From: Eumeta japonica | Lineage: Eukaryota; Arthropoda; Insecta; Lepidoptera; Psychidae | DNA length: 64,000 nt | Direction of reading: 5' to 3' | Assembly: GCA_005406025.1 (NCBI GenBank) | Contig: BGZK01000703.1 | Coordinates: 246,407 to 310,406 of the forward strand | Part shown: one piece after another, positions 35,790-46,599 of the stretch | Layout of the letters: the number at the start of each line of letters is the position of its first letter | Position numbering within the stretch: position 1 is the first letter of the stretch | The notes under the pieces: generated by a model | Told to the model about the DNA's origin: nothing | The model's database searches: none | Seen by the model: the letters and a program-made list of their open reading frames with translations, nothing else | Made by a program: the position numbers and the translations under genes

Positions 35790-37960
35790 ACAGTTTAAAA
35801 TGAGAACCTCCTCCTCTCTATAAAGTTGATTAAAAACCAGCATTCTATTTTATTTTTTAAGTACCTAGTGGTCTTAATAATATATTTGTAAGTAAGGTAG
35901 GTAAACATTTAATTTTATTAATTCAACAAATTACTATTTCAATTTTTTTTTTCATTGAAACGACCTTTTGGATGGAAATAAAATGAAGCATACCTTTTTA
36001 ACTTTTCCGAATTTCCACTTTGTTAATTCTCTTTTTATAGAATTTCAGTTCTATGCTTTAATTATAATATTAAATTAGAAAACATTCAATAGATCACTCG
36101 CAATTTGATATTGTGCAAGTTTACACAACGAATATTGAATATTATCCAAATATGCTTTTCTTGTTTTAATATAATAATTCTCCCTGTGTTACACCAGAAC
36201 GTTAAAATGAAATCGGTGTTTTCATAGGGCGAAGTTTGTGATATCGATTTTCGTCGAACGTGACATATTACGCATCACGAGAAATTGTTGTACGACCTCA
36301 TTTCGTTCATATCGAGAAATTACCGATATTTACCAAACTAGAAATTACCGAAAATCAAAATAGTATTTAAATGTATGTGTCTGTTTGTTTGCCTATCTCT
36401 TGTCTTGGGTAGCGAACCCATTGTGTTTGGGGAAACGTAAAATCGTATATCAATCATAAATTAACCATAGTTATGGTTTTTGAAAATTCGTAGTCCGCAG
36501 CTAGGAAATGTATACAATTTCGATTCTCCGTCTAAAAGGGAATTCACTTGCTCATTCATCACGAACATTTAAAAATAATTTTCAATCCCCTTTTTGAATC
36601 TACTAATAAATTAAGGTATTCGCAATAAATTTTAGAAAAAAAAAGCGTAATATCATGTGGATCTTCTGTATTCCAATCGCAAGTACCTCTTAATTGTATC
36701 GTCTTAAAATTATTTATGTGAGATGCTATTTTAGAAATAAAATATCCACTATATTTAAAAAAAAAAACTATTTAAAAAATTAAGTCATCACTAGTAAATA
36801 TAAAACTCAAGTTCAAATACAAATGAATATTTCGGTTAAATAAATATTACACTAAACTTGTCGATGCCTAAATTGTGAAAAAGATAATTGTAAATATTAT
36901 TTTAGTAACTTAAGAAAAAAATGTCTTAGCGTCTATACAAATAAGTTTGCTTTATTTTAGAAAACAAATATCTATCATATTATCTTAACAGAATAAACAG
37001 GTCATTCAATAATGTTTTGTATTTTTATTATAATACATTTAAATGTATATTGAGATTGTATTTAGTGCTCCTAAATTCATACTTTTATCATGGCTTTAAT
37101 CTATTGCTTTCTCACAAAAATATGAACTAACTTACCTGGTTTTCAGCAAAATTAATTACCGATATTGTCAAATGAATAAGATAGAATAGATTGAGATTAC
37201 ATTTGAGGAATATACAATATACAAAAATACAATTTAGAGTCTTTATTGTACACAAGTACGTCATAATTTTCAGTGAACATTTTATAAAATTGTTGTTTTA
37301 AAATAATTATTTCCTACAAATTTTCTACCATAGTACTTACATCACTTAGTCGACCGCCATATCCAGGAGAAGTGTAATGAACCATTAGACGAACAGAATA
37401 AATAATAAATAACTTATTATATTCTCTTTGTTATAGTCAGACCAGCAAAGAAACCGATAAAAATGCCTTTGATAGTGGTTATTAACCAGTCAATCTCTAG
37501 ACATTGTATAATGCAGCTGACATTTACGATACTTATGTTTGAAAACAATAAGATTGTTTTTCACTTAAGCTTATAATGAATGGACGTGTAAAATGCTAGC
37601 GACTATTAGAATAGTTTTACAAGAATATTTAGTGGTATAAAAATTATCCTATCTCAACACCATTAAATACTCCAAAATTATTTCGAAGTTCGGAAAACGT
37701 ATTATTTTCTACTGTGTAAGGTTTCATTTTGGGGACTTTCATTATCAGTCACTTTTCTGTAAAATGGAGTAGCAGGCAACCAGCAACCCACCAGTAACCC
37801 TAGAATCTGTTCATTCACTATGCATTCCAAATCAACAAATTTAGTTGTGCTTACAGAGAATTCGACTGTTATCAAACACCGAAATATGTATTAACGTCAA
37901 TCCGCAACACTAATAAATGATAAGTATATACTTGCGTTTCGTGGTAATGTAACAACACAA
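35790..37960. other. AT-rich intergenic DNA
   Basis: No gene or element recognised in about 2.2 kb. Confidence 0.55.
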
Positions 37961-37967
37961 AAACCGC

Positions 37968-38007
37968 ATCCATATACCTTAGTGATATGTCACTAAGGTA
38001 TATGGAT
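37968..38007. repeat. perfect 18-bp hairpin, 4-nt loop
   Basis: atccatataccttagtga (37968-37985) and its exact reverse complement (37990-38007) are separated by tatg. Confidence 0.9.
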
Positions 38008-38339
38008 AGCCAATAGCCAACAAGTAATAACCCTATGCAATGACATAGAGCTGACTGTCTGTCGACAGTCATAGAATAACCAACACTGAGCATTGCCTAA
38101 GTTGTTACAGGCAAGCATCCAACAACGCCGATTTATATGTACTATACTAGAAACTGCTCCGGCTTCGCACGGGTAGTAGTAATTATCTATAGTCAGACAA
38201 CATCTGGCTGATAGATAGCAGCAGTCATGTGACGAAGTTTTAGATATCTGTACATACAGTATCATACTACGCCCAAATCAATTTATAGAGAAAATATTAA
38301 ACTAATTTTCAATTTGTTAAGGTAGAGCCATGTTATGAT

Positions 38340-38478
38340 TAGCTTTGCTGCAGCACATAAATGGGTCAACTCTAACGCCGCAATACCAAACTCTCACAGA
38401 ATACACCGACGTGAAATAACCGTTTCTGTTATTCGTTTCGTCCAATGAGTGAAAGTTCCGGTGGCCTGCTTCTCATCC
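38340..38478 (+). mobile_element. lepidopteran SINE-like element, partial copy D
   Basis: Contains 'gctgcagcacataaatgggtc', 'ataccaaactctcacagaat' and 'tgagtgaaagttccggtggc', which match in order the minus strand of the copy at 43170-43500. Its 3' part is replaced by the hairpin at 38479-38512. Confidence 0.62.
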
Positions 38479-38512
38479 ATCACCCCACGACCTACGGAGG
38501 TCGTGGGGTGAT
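38479..38512. repeat. perfect 15-bp hairpin, 4-nt loop
   Basis: atcaccccacgacct and its reverse complement flank acgg. The left arm resembles the 'catcacgccacgaccta' text of SINE copy A (near 12,845), so the right arm is the duplicated one. Confidence 0.9.
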
Positions 38513-38649
38513 AGACAGAGGAAGATATGGACCATAGTATCGATGTGGTATACACATCAAAATTTCGATTAATGGTAGTTTATGATCATTTCTGTTTAAT
38601 TTTTAGCAAAATTTCTTCTATTAACTTTATTGTTTTACAGTGCCGAAAT

Positions 38650-39012
38650 ATATCTAGTTTTAAAATATTAAATTTCAAAATAAACGTCCAGTCTGACCGC
38701 TATACATAGTACATAGTCTCGCATTCCTCACAGGTTTACATATTCCTTATTTTTTGATTTTTTGTAATTGATCCTTATTATTATACAAAGTTATAATAAT
38801 GTTATCCCATTTAAAGGCCCTGTAAATATTATATTTTTAAGTACTTTTAAAATTCTATCTACTATTTTACCACTATGTGTAAAACTCACTACATATTTAA
38901 TTTTGTCTTTTTTTTGCGTTAGATAGATACTGTTTCTAACAATTTTTTTTGCTTTTTGAGTAATGAGTCTATCAATATATTTTTTACCATAACCATTTAG
39001 CCATCCTATTTA
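38650..39012 (-). mobile_element. Penelope-like element fragment, copy 1
   Basis: On the minus strand, frames read DKIKYVVSFTHSGKIVDRIL, KVLKNIIF, PLNGIT, LYNNKDQLQKIK, then CTMYSGQTGRLF. This matches the region between the RT thumb and the GIY-YIG endonuclease of Penelope-like elements ('Y.VPFV.G....I.R.LK...I...FKP', then 'VYIGQTGRSF'). Stops and frameshifts show it is dead. An equivalent fragment lies at 41240-41592 in the same orientation, on the other side of an RTE LINE. Confidence 0.72.
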
Positions 39013-39079
39013 ATTATCTAAATCTTTATTGCTGGTACTAAGCATAATGGTAATCATTGATTAACTTTAATTTAATTTA

Positions 39080-41050
39080 ACACATCGGATTTCCCGCTTT
39101 AATGATCAGCGTGTCTTGCGACATATAGACGTCTTCCAGACGTTTCCATTAGTTTTTGTTCTTCGCGTGTCTTAATCAGATTGTCCCACCGATCTTCTTA
39201 ATATCCTCTGTCCATCTCTTTACCTGTCTCCCTCTTTTTCTTTTTCTATCACGTGATTGCTAATCTGTTATTATTTGTGTCCATTTTATTTTGCTCTCTT
39301 GTTATTTGTCCTATCCATCGTCACCTCAACTATCTTATTTTCTTTACTATTTTTTCCACCTTTGTAATGAAACCATTTTTTTCTACTCTTTGACGGTCTT
39401 TAAGCGTGACACCTATCATGCTTTTTTGCTTACGCCTCTGCCATGTTCTTAATTTTTAAAAATGTTCTTGAGTCAGTGTCCAAGTTTGACATCCGCCGAT
39501 CGTTTCAAGTTTTATTTGTGCAATGCTATTCGCATTATATATATAATTATAGATATGTATTTTTGGCACACCTTCTTGAATTAAAGCTTTCCACAGCAAG
39601 TCGTGTTTTATTGAATCGAATGCTTTACTGTAGTCAATAAAAGTAAAGTACAAAGTTTTGACACTTTTCTAGAGGCTGTTTCATGACATGCATATCATCA
39701 ACTGTTGAAAACCCTCTCTAAAACCAGCTTGCTCCATAGGTTGTTGTTCGTCCGTAATTCTTGTTATTCTATTCAATATTAACTTAAAAAAAACTTTGTA
39801 AACATTTGACAAGAGACTTGTGCGTCTGTAGTTTTCGATAGTGTTTTTATCTCCTCTTTTGTGTTATAAGATAATTATGCTCTTCGCCCATTCAGATGGT
39901 ATATGTTCCAACCTTAAGTCGGTGTTATATCTTTCGTGAGTTTTCTTAAATTTTCTGGTTTATTTGCTGAAATTTTGATCATCTCATTCGTTATATAGTC
40001 TGGTCAGGATGATTAATCCTTCTTCAAATTACTAACAATTTTTTCTACTTCCGTTTGAAGGAGAATTGGTATGTCTTCTATTTATTCGTCTTCGTCATTG
40101 AGGTTTATTTTTAGGTGCGAAAGATTATCTTCTGCTGCATTAAGTTTTCCGTAGAAGTCAGTTGTGGTTTGTAATATACCTTTTCTTGTCGTCACCTGTT
40201 TTTCTTCTTTGTTTTTGACGTTTTTTAACCAAGTGTTTTTCCCTGCCAGTTCTTTTAAAGCTTTTTTAATTCTACCCGTCCTTTCTATATGATAGTTGAG
40301 TATTTTTATTCCTCGTTTCGTTTTGTCTTTTTTAATAGTATTACTAATATTCTTTCTTAATACTAATATTTCTTGTAGCTGGTTGATAATAAATACAAAA
40401 TTGTTTTTTGAGGGCCATATTAATCATCCTTTGTTCATTTTTTCTTCTTCCATCAAAACCGAATTTGCCTATTACTTTTTTTTGCTGGATTGTTGTAAGC
40501 CTATTCTACCATTGAAATCTATTACCATAACGTTTTTGTGTACGTCTTTCAGAACTAATGACAGTTGATTATAGAAGAGGTCTTTAGCGTGTTCTTCATA
40601 CCGTTCAGTGGAAGTGTACATTTGGATTATCGACCATTTATTTATATAACCTTCAAGATACATATTAACTACACTATTATCTCCGAAATACCTTTAAATT
40701 CGACAACGATTCTTCTAAAATATTTCTTAACTATGAAACCAAGCCCGTTGCTTCCTTTTCTTTGGCCATTAAATTAAAAAAAAAAATGTAGTCTTTGTGA
40801 TCTTCTATACTGTCACCTAATCTTCTTACTACACTTAGGCCCATGATGTCCCATTTTATTTTTGCGATTGCTATCTTTACGTCGGTGAGTCTCTCTTGTG
40901 TTCTTAATATTAGGCAGTTTAGAGTTTTTGTATTATCTTTCCTAGTTTTAGCTGAAAGGGATTGATCAGCATCCCCCACGGAGACCAGCCGGTTTGAGGG
41001 AGGTGTGTATATTTTGTTTGTCTCGTAGAATGTTTGTTTCTTATTTATTG
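39080..41050 (-). mobile_element. RTE-clade LINE relic (endonuclease + RT)
   Basis: From 41,000 downward on the minus strand: LRTQERLTDVKIAIAKIKWD, IMGLSVVRRLGDSIEDHKDY, IFFFNL (AP endonuclease start), then IIQMYTSTERYEEHAKDLFY and VMVIDFNGRIG (endonuclease DFN motif), then YFTFIDYSKAFDSIKHDLLW and KALIQEGVPKIHIYNYIYNA (RT), then, near 39,350-39,150, fragments like RWIGQITREQNKMD and W.EDIKKIGGT (C-terminus). This is the order in lepidopteran RTE elements. Internal parts are deleted or frameshifted. The element sits between two direct Penelope fragments. Confidence 0.85.
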
Positions 41051-41239
41051 TGATCTTCCGGTTTCCGAATTTGTTGGTTGTTATTCTTTATTTAAATCTG
41101 AGTTTGACTGCGATCTATTCCTGTACATCCGTTCAAAAGTATTTATTTCATTAATTTTCGGTCTAAAGTCTTAGGCTTTGGTAGGTTGGTAGGCTTTGGT
41201 GAGATGGATCGCTCTCTTTCTCTTACCTCGTTATGCTCC

Positions 41240-41592
41240 TACTTCAAATATCAAATTTCAAAAATAAACGTCCACTCTGACCAATATACATAGCTTCGCA
41301 TTCCTCAGAGGTTTACATATTCCTTATTTTTTTGATTTTTTTTTTTCTAATTTATCCTAGTTATTATATAAAGTTGTATTAGTGTTATCCCATTTAAAGA
41401 CCCTGATAAGATAGTATTTTAATGTACTTTTAAAATCCTATCTCACATTTTAACACGATACGTAAAACTCACTACATATTTAATTTTGTCTTCTTTTTGC
41501 ATTGTATAGATACTGTTTCCAACAATACTTTTTTGCTTCTAGTCTATCAATACATTTTTACTATACCCATTTGGCCATACTATACTACAAAT
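41240..41592 (-). mobile_element. Penelope-like element fragment, copy 2
   Basis: Aligns with 38650-39012 over its whole length (about 80% by eye). The shared span runs from 'aaatttcaaa(a)taaacgtcca' through 'ccttatttttt', 'cccatttaaag' and 'aaaactcactacatatttaa' to 'ccatttggccat'. The minus strand again ends in MYIGQSGRLF. Beyond 41,592 the similarity ends. Confidence 0.72.
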
Positions 41593-42588
41593 TATATAAT
41601 GAATACAATAAAGAATATTTTGTTTCCAGTACATCTGAAATTAACATGGGTTTTTATACTTAAATTTAGTATCACCAGATTCTTTACATGAATTTGCACC
41701 TTTTCATAATCCCATATGTTTTTTTTCTATTAAGTACCAATTGTCATTTTTATTTTAATTCTCGACGGTCACATGGTGTTTGTTGATAATTAGTAATATC
41801 AGATTTTCTTTATTAGTAAAAATTAAGGAACATACGGCGATTCAGTTTTTTTTTTTAGTATAACAGAAATGTATTCTGTTTCTCATACTTTTCGGTATAA
41901 ATACTGACATTACATTAGAAGTTTGTTTTTGAGTGATAAGCACAGTATTTTTGACGTTCTGTTAAGTTTTTTGGCATTTCTTGGAGAATCAAAACACATT
42001 GAGATCGAGGGAGTAAGATAAGGTAATAAATTATCACTTGTTTCAACTTTAAGAAAATGGAGAAATGTCATTATCTAAATAAAAATCATCTGCACGTCGC
42101 CGTTTGAGTCATGAAACTACATTTTTGTGTCACAGTACATCCACGCTACGCTAAAAAGTATGCTTTAAAAAAAGTTTACTTGCGTTTATGACTAGGCTTT
42201 TGCTCGCGACTCCTATATTATTTATTTCGCCTATTAACCATAATCATTAACAATACTATTCCCGCTTTTGATTTCACTTCTGATTCCGTTTCTTTTCAAA
42301 ACGTACATAATTCACCCGCGGTTTTGGGGACATACGCAACAACGTTGACTTACGTCTTTAACACCGATCGACGACGTTATCATCCATGATCCCGATTACG
42401 CTCGCGTTGTCGATTTCATATCAGAATAACTCATATTATTTCACCGCAAATACACGTAATGCCGGATTTTTTTTTTTGTAATAAAACGATCTCACGCTCA
42501 GGATTAATCCTGATCCCGGTCCTGCTCGCGATTGCGATACCGAACCAATATTCAAATTGAAACTTTCTTGAACCCATGAGCCTTGAAC
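41593..42588. other. AT-rich DNA, low-complexity tract at 42,250-42,560
   Basis: The tract has 'cttttgatttcacttctgattccg' and 'ctgatcccggtcctgctcgc'-like words similar to 6,330-6,535. No gene. Confidence 0.5.
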
Positions 42589-42624
42589 TTATGCCTATTG
42601 ATTACCAACAATCAATAGGCATAA
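42589..42624. repeat. perfect 15-bp hairpin, 6-nt loop
   Basis: ttatgcctattgatt and its exact complement aatcaataggcataa are separated by accaac. Confidence 0.9.
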
Positions 42625-42937
42625 ATAAGGAATTCGTGATGATCAAATAAGCAAAGTTGCGAGCAAAAATTAGTATCTTTAAAAACTATAAAATGTTATT
42701 CGGTTGTCTAAACTACGTTACTGTATAATGTCAGACAATTGTGTTCAGCCGCTAAAGCGTGATTGAGTAACAATATCCAAACAAACAAAACAAAAACTTT
42801 CAAATTCATAATATTAATAGGATGCCACAAATTTTGTTTCTATTTTTGTAGATTTTAATAAAGATATTGAAATTTGTTAACTAGGTTTCCATAATATTTA
42901 GTACAATGTAATAAAAGTTCGACCTCCGACCGTCTCT

Positions 42938-43005
42938 CCATTCGACCTCCAAATATGCTTAAAATTGAAGTCCATTCGACCTCCAAATATGCTTAAAATT
43001 GAAGT
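42938..43005 (+). repeat. exact 34-bp tandem duplication
   Basis: 42938-42971 and 42972-43005 are identical and adjacent (each begins ccattcgacctcc and ends aaaattgaagt). No divergence is seen, so the event is recent or an assembly artefact. Confidence 0.92.
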
Positions 43006-43029
43006 ACGTATTTTAATAACGTACATACT

Positions 43030-43059
43030 TCTAAATAATTTTTATTCAAATTATTTAGA
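43030..43059. repeat. perfect 12-bp hairpin, 6-nt loop
   Basis: tctaaataattt and aaattatttaga flank ttattc. Confidence 0.8.
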
Positions 43060-43169
43060 ATATTGGAGAATATTGAATATACCTTTGAGTAGGTTTACTC
43101 ACTTTATTCTCAGGTTGAAAGCAATAATTTTGAAACTTAATTAAAATTATCAATTTTTTTTTTGTAGTA

Positions 43170-43500
43170 ACAACAAGCCGTTACCCGAAACTTCGCCCTG
43201 ATTTGTAGCACTTTTGAGAGATAAACGAGCATGAGAACCACCAAAGAGTATATGTTCACCGCCACCCATGGACACTCGCAAAGAAAAAGGAATCATCAGT
43301 GCGTTGTCGGCCTCTTGGCTAGGTACCTGGTGGAGAGGAGAGTGAGCTGATGAAGAGAGGAGTCGGGTACCGGAACACTCACTCACTGGCCGAAAGAAGG
43401 AAGCTGTTCATATTTATATTCTATGAGAGTTTGGTATCTCATCGGTCGAACCGGCCCATTTTCGTGCTGTAGCCAGACTGGCCACAAGATAACCCTACCA
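43170..43500 (-). mobile_element. lepidopteran SINE-like element, copy C (most complete)
   Basis: On the minus strand it starts ggtagggttatcttgtggcc, continues agtctggctacagcacgaaa, 'atgggccggttcgaccg', 'agataccaaactctcatag', 'cagtgagtgagtgttccgg', and ends with 'cgagtgtccatgggtggcgg' and 'ttctcatgctcgttta'. The tail matches copies A and B and the body matches copy D, so this copy ties the family together. The 78-codon frame across it is fortuitous. Confidence 0.75.
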
Positions 43501-43754
43501 CATGTAAAAAGTATTTACAAATAATAGGGCACTCTTATATGTGAGGCGCACTATAAGTTTCTGGAACTGGCCACTTACATAAACTGAAAACATAAAATAC
43601 TAATAAGTCTTTATGGCAGACGAAGACGTTGCCTGCAACATGCAATTTGTAATCCCTTCTGGTCGAAGTCAAAACAAAAATAATTAGAAAAATCTTGAAC
43701 ATCTTCAAAACGCCTAAGTGCAGTGGCAACTGATATGTAATTCTTAAGTTATTT

Positions 43755-43860
43755 CATACTGCCATTTGTGAACGCTTAGCTATCCTGTAGTATTTTGGGG
43801 AGCAAACAGTAGAGAGACGCATCTACACAAACAAAAACAGGCTCGAAGAGTAATTCTTAT
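43755..43860 (+). mobile_element. possible Jockey-type LINE scrap
   Basis: The frame VFWGANSRETHLHKQKQARR followed by VIL resembles the 'ILWG.S......F..QKRA.RII' segment of Jockey reverse transcriptases. Only about 30 residues, so weak. Confidence 0.35.
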
Positions 43861-44394
43861 AGAAAACCTTACCGCAAATTAATTCTATATCCCACCGATG
43901 ACTTTTGCATAGGTTCTAAGCCTTCGAAAATTAGAGTGCTAAAAAGACCATTAAAATCCCACAAATACTTCCCTTCCACAATTTGCGTTATATTTCACTG
44001 ATAACGATAATTCATACGGATTTGAACCAATTTAGAATGTATGTTTCCCAAATAAGTTTAGATATACTCGGCATCTCTGTAATTCCAAAATTATTAGCGG
44101 TATTGATGGATAAAGCGAACCTATGAACTTTAGAAAACTCGATAATTACTTTGGATTATAACGAATTGATAAAATTGATATAACCTCATAAGGATCATGC
44201 TATATAATATATATACATGACCGATTTAATATATTTGTGTTGTTCGTTCTTCTATCCGTCCGATTGGCACCTATTAAATTGGGATAAATATTTATTATTT
44301 ATTGTTCTTATATCAATCCGTGAAAGAACCGTGAAATAAGAAAATTAATTTATTCAACTAAATACATAGAATTAGGAATAAACACGAGTAGGAG

Positions 44395-44770
44395 AGTCCG
44401 AGCAGCGGGTAGGCTACAACGGAATATTGTGGCTTTGGCTGGCTGCGGTGGGCGGCTCATCGTTGCTGACGGCTTATGTTGTGTTGTCGGCGCAGCGTTT
44501 TCGCTGCGCTTGGCGGTATGACGTCGCACACACGAGTACTGCTACTCGTCGACGTTAACTCGTCGTTTTAAACGGTATATAATAATCGTCCGCGACCAGG
44601 GGCAGTATGACAGAATGTGAGTGTCATAATTTATGTCACTCCTCGCTGTTGTCAGAGCTCAGGGTTTAAATCTGCCGAATATTATCACGCGCCATCTAAC
44701 CACGAAGTGATAAAATGACCGCTACCGAGCTCGTGATAGCGTGTACATTCGCCAGCTGAGTGTTTGCACT
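44395..44770 (+). other. GC-rich block with TATA box and short palindromes
   Basis: Contains gcgcagcg-tttt-cgctgcgc at 44490-44509, the palindromic run cgagtactgctactcg near 44,534, a TATA-like tatataataa at 44,576-44,585 with an arthropod initiator-like gcagta about 25 bp later, and gagtgtcataatttatgtcactc near 44,620. It resembles a promoter region or an LTR, but I find no matching second copy and no adjacent gene. Confidence 0.4.
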
Positions 44771-45689
44771 TCTATGTGTTAAAATCGGTTTCAAATGTCA
44801 AATCATTTAGTGTTGTGACATAAAAGCTGCAGATTGATAAAAGCTAAATCATATAGGAACACCACTATATTTAGATGAATTTAGTTTTATTTATCTTTAT
44901 TACTATAACTAAATATAAAAATTGTCGCTAGGGGTAATACGAGTGTTGTTTTCTCTAAGTCAGGTACTTAATATATTTGTAGATTTCGACTTATAGCTAG
45001 CTGGAATCGTTCTATTTTCTAAAAACTGAAGCAGCAGCTTTTATCAAAACAAAGTATTGTATAAAACTAGATAAAAATAGTTAATATAAATCTTTCTCAC
45101 CGTAGTCAAAATCGTTAACGGTCTTATATGTCTGGTTACAAAAACTGAGCACCTCTTCAATGCAAAAGGGGGACAGTTGATGAGTCGTCCTCGTTTTTCA
45201 ACTAAGTATTTTTTTTTTAATTGAGATGTCAGAAAACATTGCAATCGGTGATTTTTCTACATGATTTAAAAATCATAAAATTTTGAAATATTTATTCATT
45301 TATTCTACAAAAGGACGTTAGATTTGTACAACAAATAATAATGAAGAATAATATTTATACTCATAAAGACTGATCATATAAAATTGTTCTCGTGTTCCGT
45401 GAGTTTTACCGGGAACAAAACATCGTATTTTCAACATGCGGTTTGTGTTCTTGTACCGAATTACCTGACTTAAATATTTTTTCATGACTATAAATGAGCA
45501 GGCCTAATTCAGAATCACAAATATCAACAGTCTCAGAAACATTAATTACTTCATTCCAGGAACGTTATTCACAAAAAAAGTGGTTCATCATTAAATATGA
45601 AAACCTTTGCTGAAAATTCTACAACTATATATAATACTGTATCGATATAATCAATCCAATTCCTTGACATTATTACAAATTTCAAAATA
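44771..45689. other. AT-rich intergenic DNA
   Basis: No gene or element recognised. Confidence 0.5.
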
Positions 45690-45990
45690 ATCGCAGCGCT
45701 TTCACCCTCTCGAGTTGCAACATAAAAAGCGCAGTAAAATGCATAATTTTCATCCTTTTACTGGCTTGAGCTACATGATAATAAACTCGGTTAAGTGTTG
45801 CGAAGCTTTTGCGTGTCCCCGCCTTGATCGACTAGTTCAGAGCCACCGCGTGTCCTGTACGAGCCGGACGCCGTCGTGGCTACAACTACCGCGTAAAGCC
45901 GAAGGCTTTTTATCACGTTTTTATTTGCTTCACTTGTATATTTGTGAGTTTGTGGGTTTGTGAGTTTGTGAGCTTGTTTGTTTGTAACCT
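45690..45990 (+). mobile_element. dispersed repeat fragment ('cgcgtgtcctgtacgagccgg' type)
   Basis: Contains 'gctttcaccctctcgagttg', 'ttactggcttgagctacatg', 'agagccaccgcgtgtcctgt', 'gcgtaaagccgaaggctttt' and a 'tttgtgagtttgtgggtttg' run. I recognise it as repeat-like lepidopteran text but cannot assign a class. The 82-codon frame is not convincing. Confidence 0.4.
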
Positions 45991-46356
45991 ACTCCTTTGA
46001 ACTCGATTTTATCCCACTTTGAAAGGACAGATTTAATTCAAACTTTGCACACTTATCAAGAATCGGTGACAGTACAATAATTTGATAAGTTTATCTCATT
46101 ATCCTGATCAGGATCGCCAGGATCGAATATTTTCGTCACATATCGTCTGCGTGAGAGCAAGTGGCTTATTACTGTTATTAAATTCTATTACTATTTTAGT
46201 AGAATTTAGTAACAGTAATGAGCATTATTATTAATTCAACTATTGTTTTAAAAAATTTGCAATTTTTAACAATCAATCGAAATAAAGTGAAAAATAAATA
46301 TAGTATAAAAAAAACTAAAAAACACGCTTTTAAAGCACATTAAACTAAAAAGTGAA

Positions 46357-46545
46357 TAATAATTCTTAATACTTAAAAAAATAATGAACAATGACGAAAA
46401 ATACTAATATAATTGTGGAAAAAACGTGGGGCGCTTTGTGCTACATTTTTCGTATATGGAGCAACCCACGCTTTTTCCACAATAATACTAGTATTTTTTC
46501 GGCCTTTTCATTATTTTTTTCAGCTTATATTAAGAATTATTACAA
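46357..46545. mobile_element. fold-back element: ~80-bp imperfect inverted repeat
   Basis: The left arm (46357-46431) and right arm (46462-46545) pair over about 75-80 bp with few mismatches and small gaps. The shared order on each arm, read inward, is 'taataattcttaata', 'aaaaaataatgaa', 'cgaaaaa(a)tacta', 'attgtggaaaaa.cgtggg'. The loop is about 30 nt. It resembles a hairpin MITE or fold-back transposon. Confidence 0.8.
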
Positions 46546-46599
46546 TCTTATACCTTCTTATGCTATATTTAACGGAGGAAAAATATTTTTAACATTTTT

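Noticed and set aside
38150..38180. 'actgctccggcttcgcacggg' as a distinct transposon end
   Set aside because: It resembles a common repeat word of Lepidoptera, but no boundaries or further matching sequence could be defined.
43150..43386. 78-codon minus-strand frame as a gene
   Set aside because: It lies entirely within a SINE-like repeat also present elsewhere in the window.
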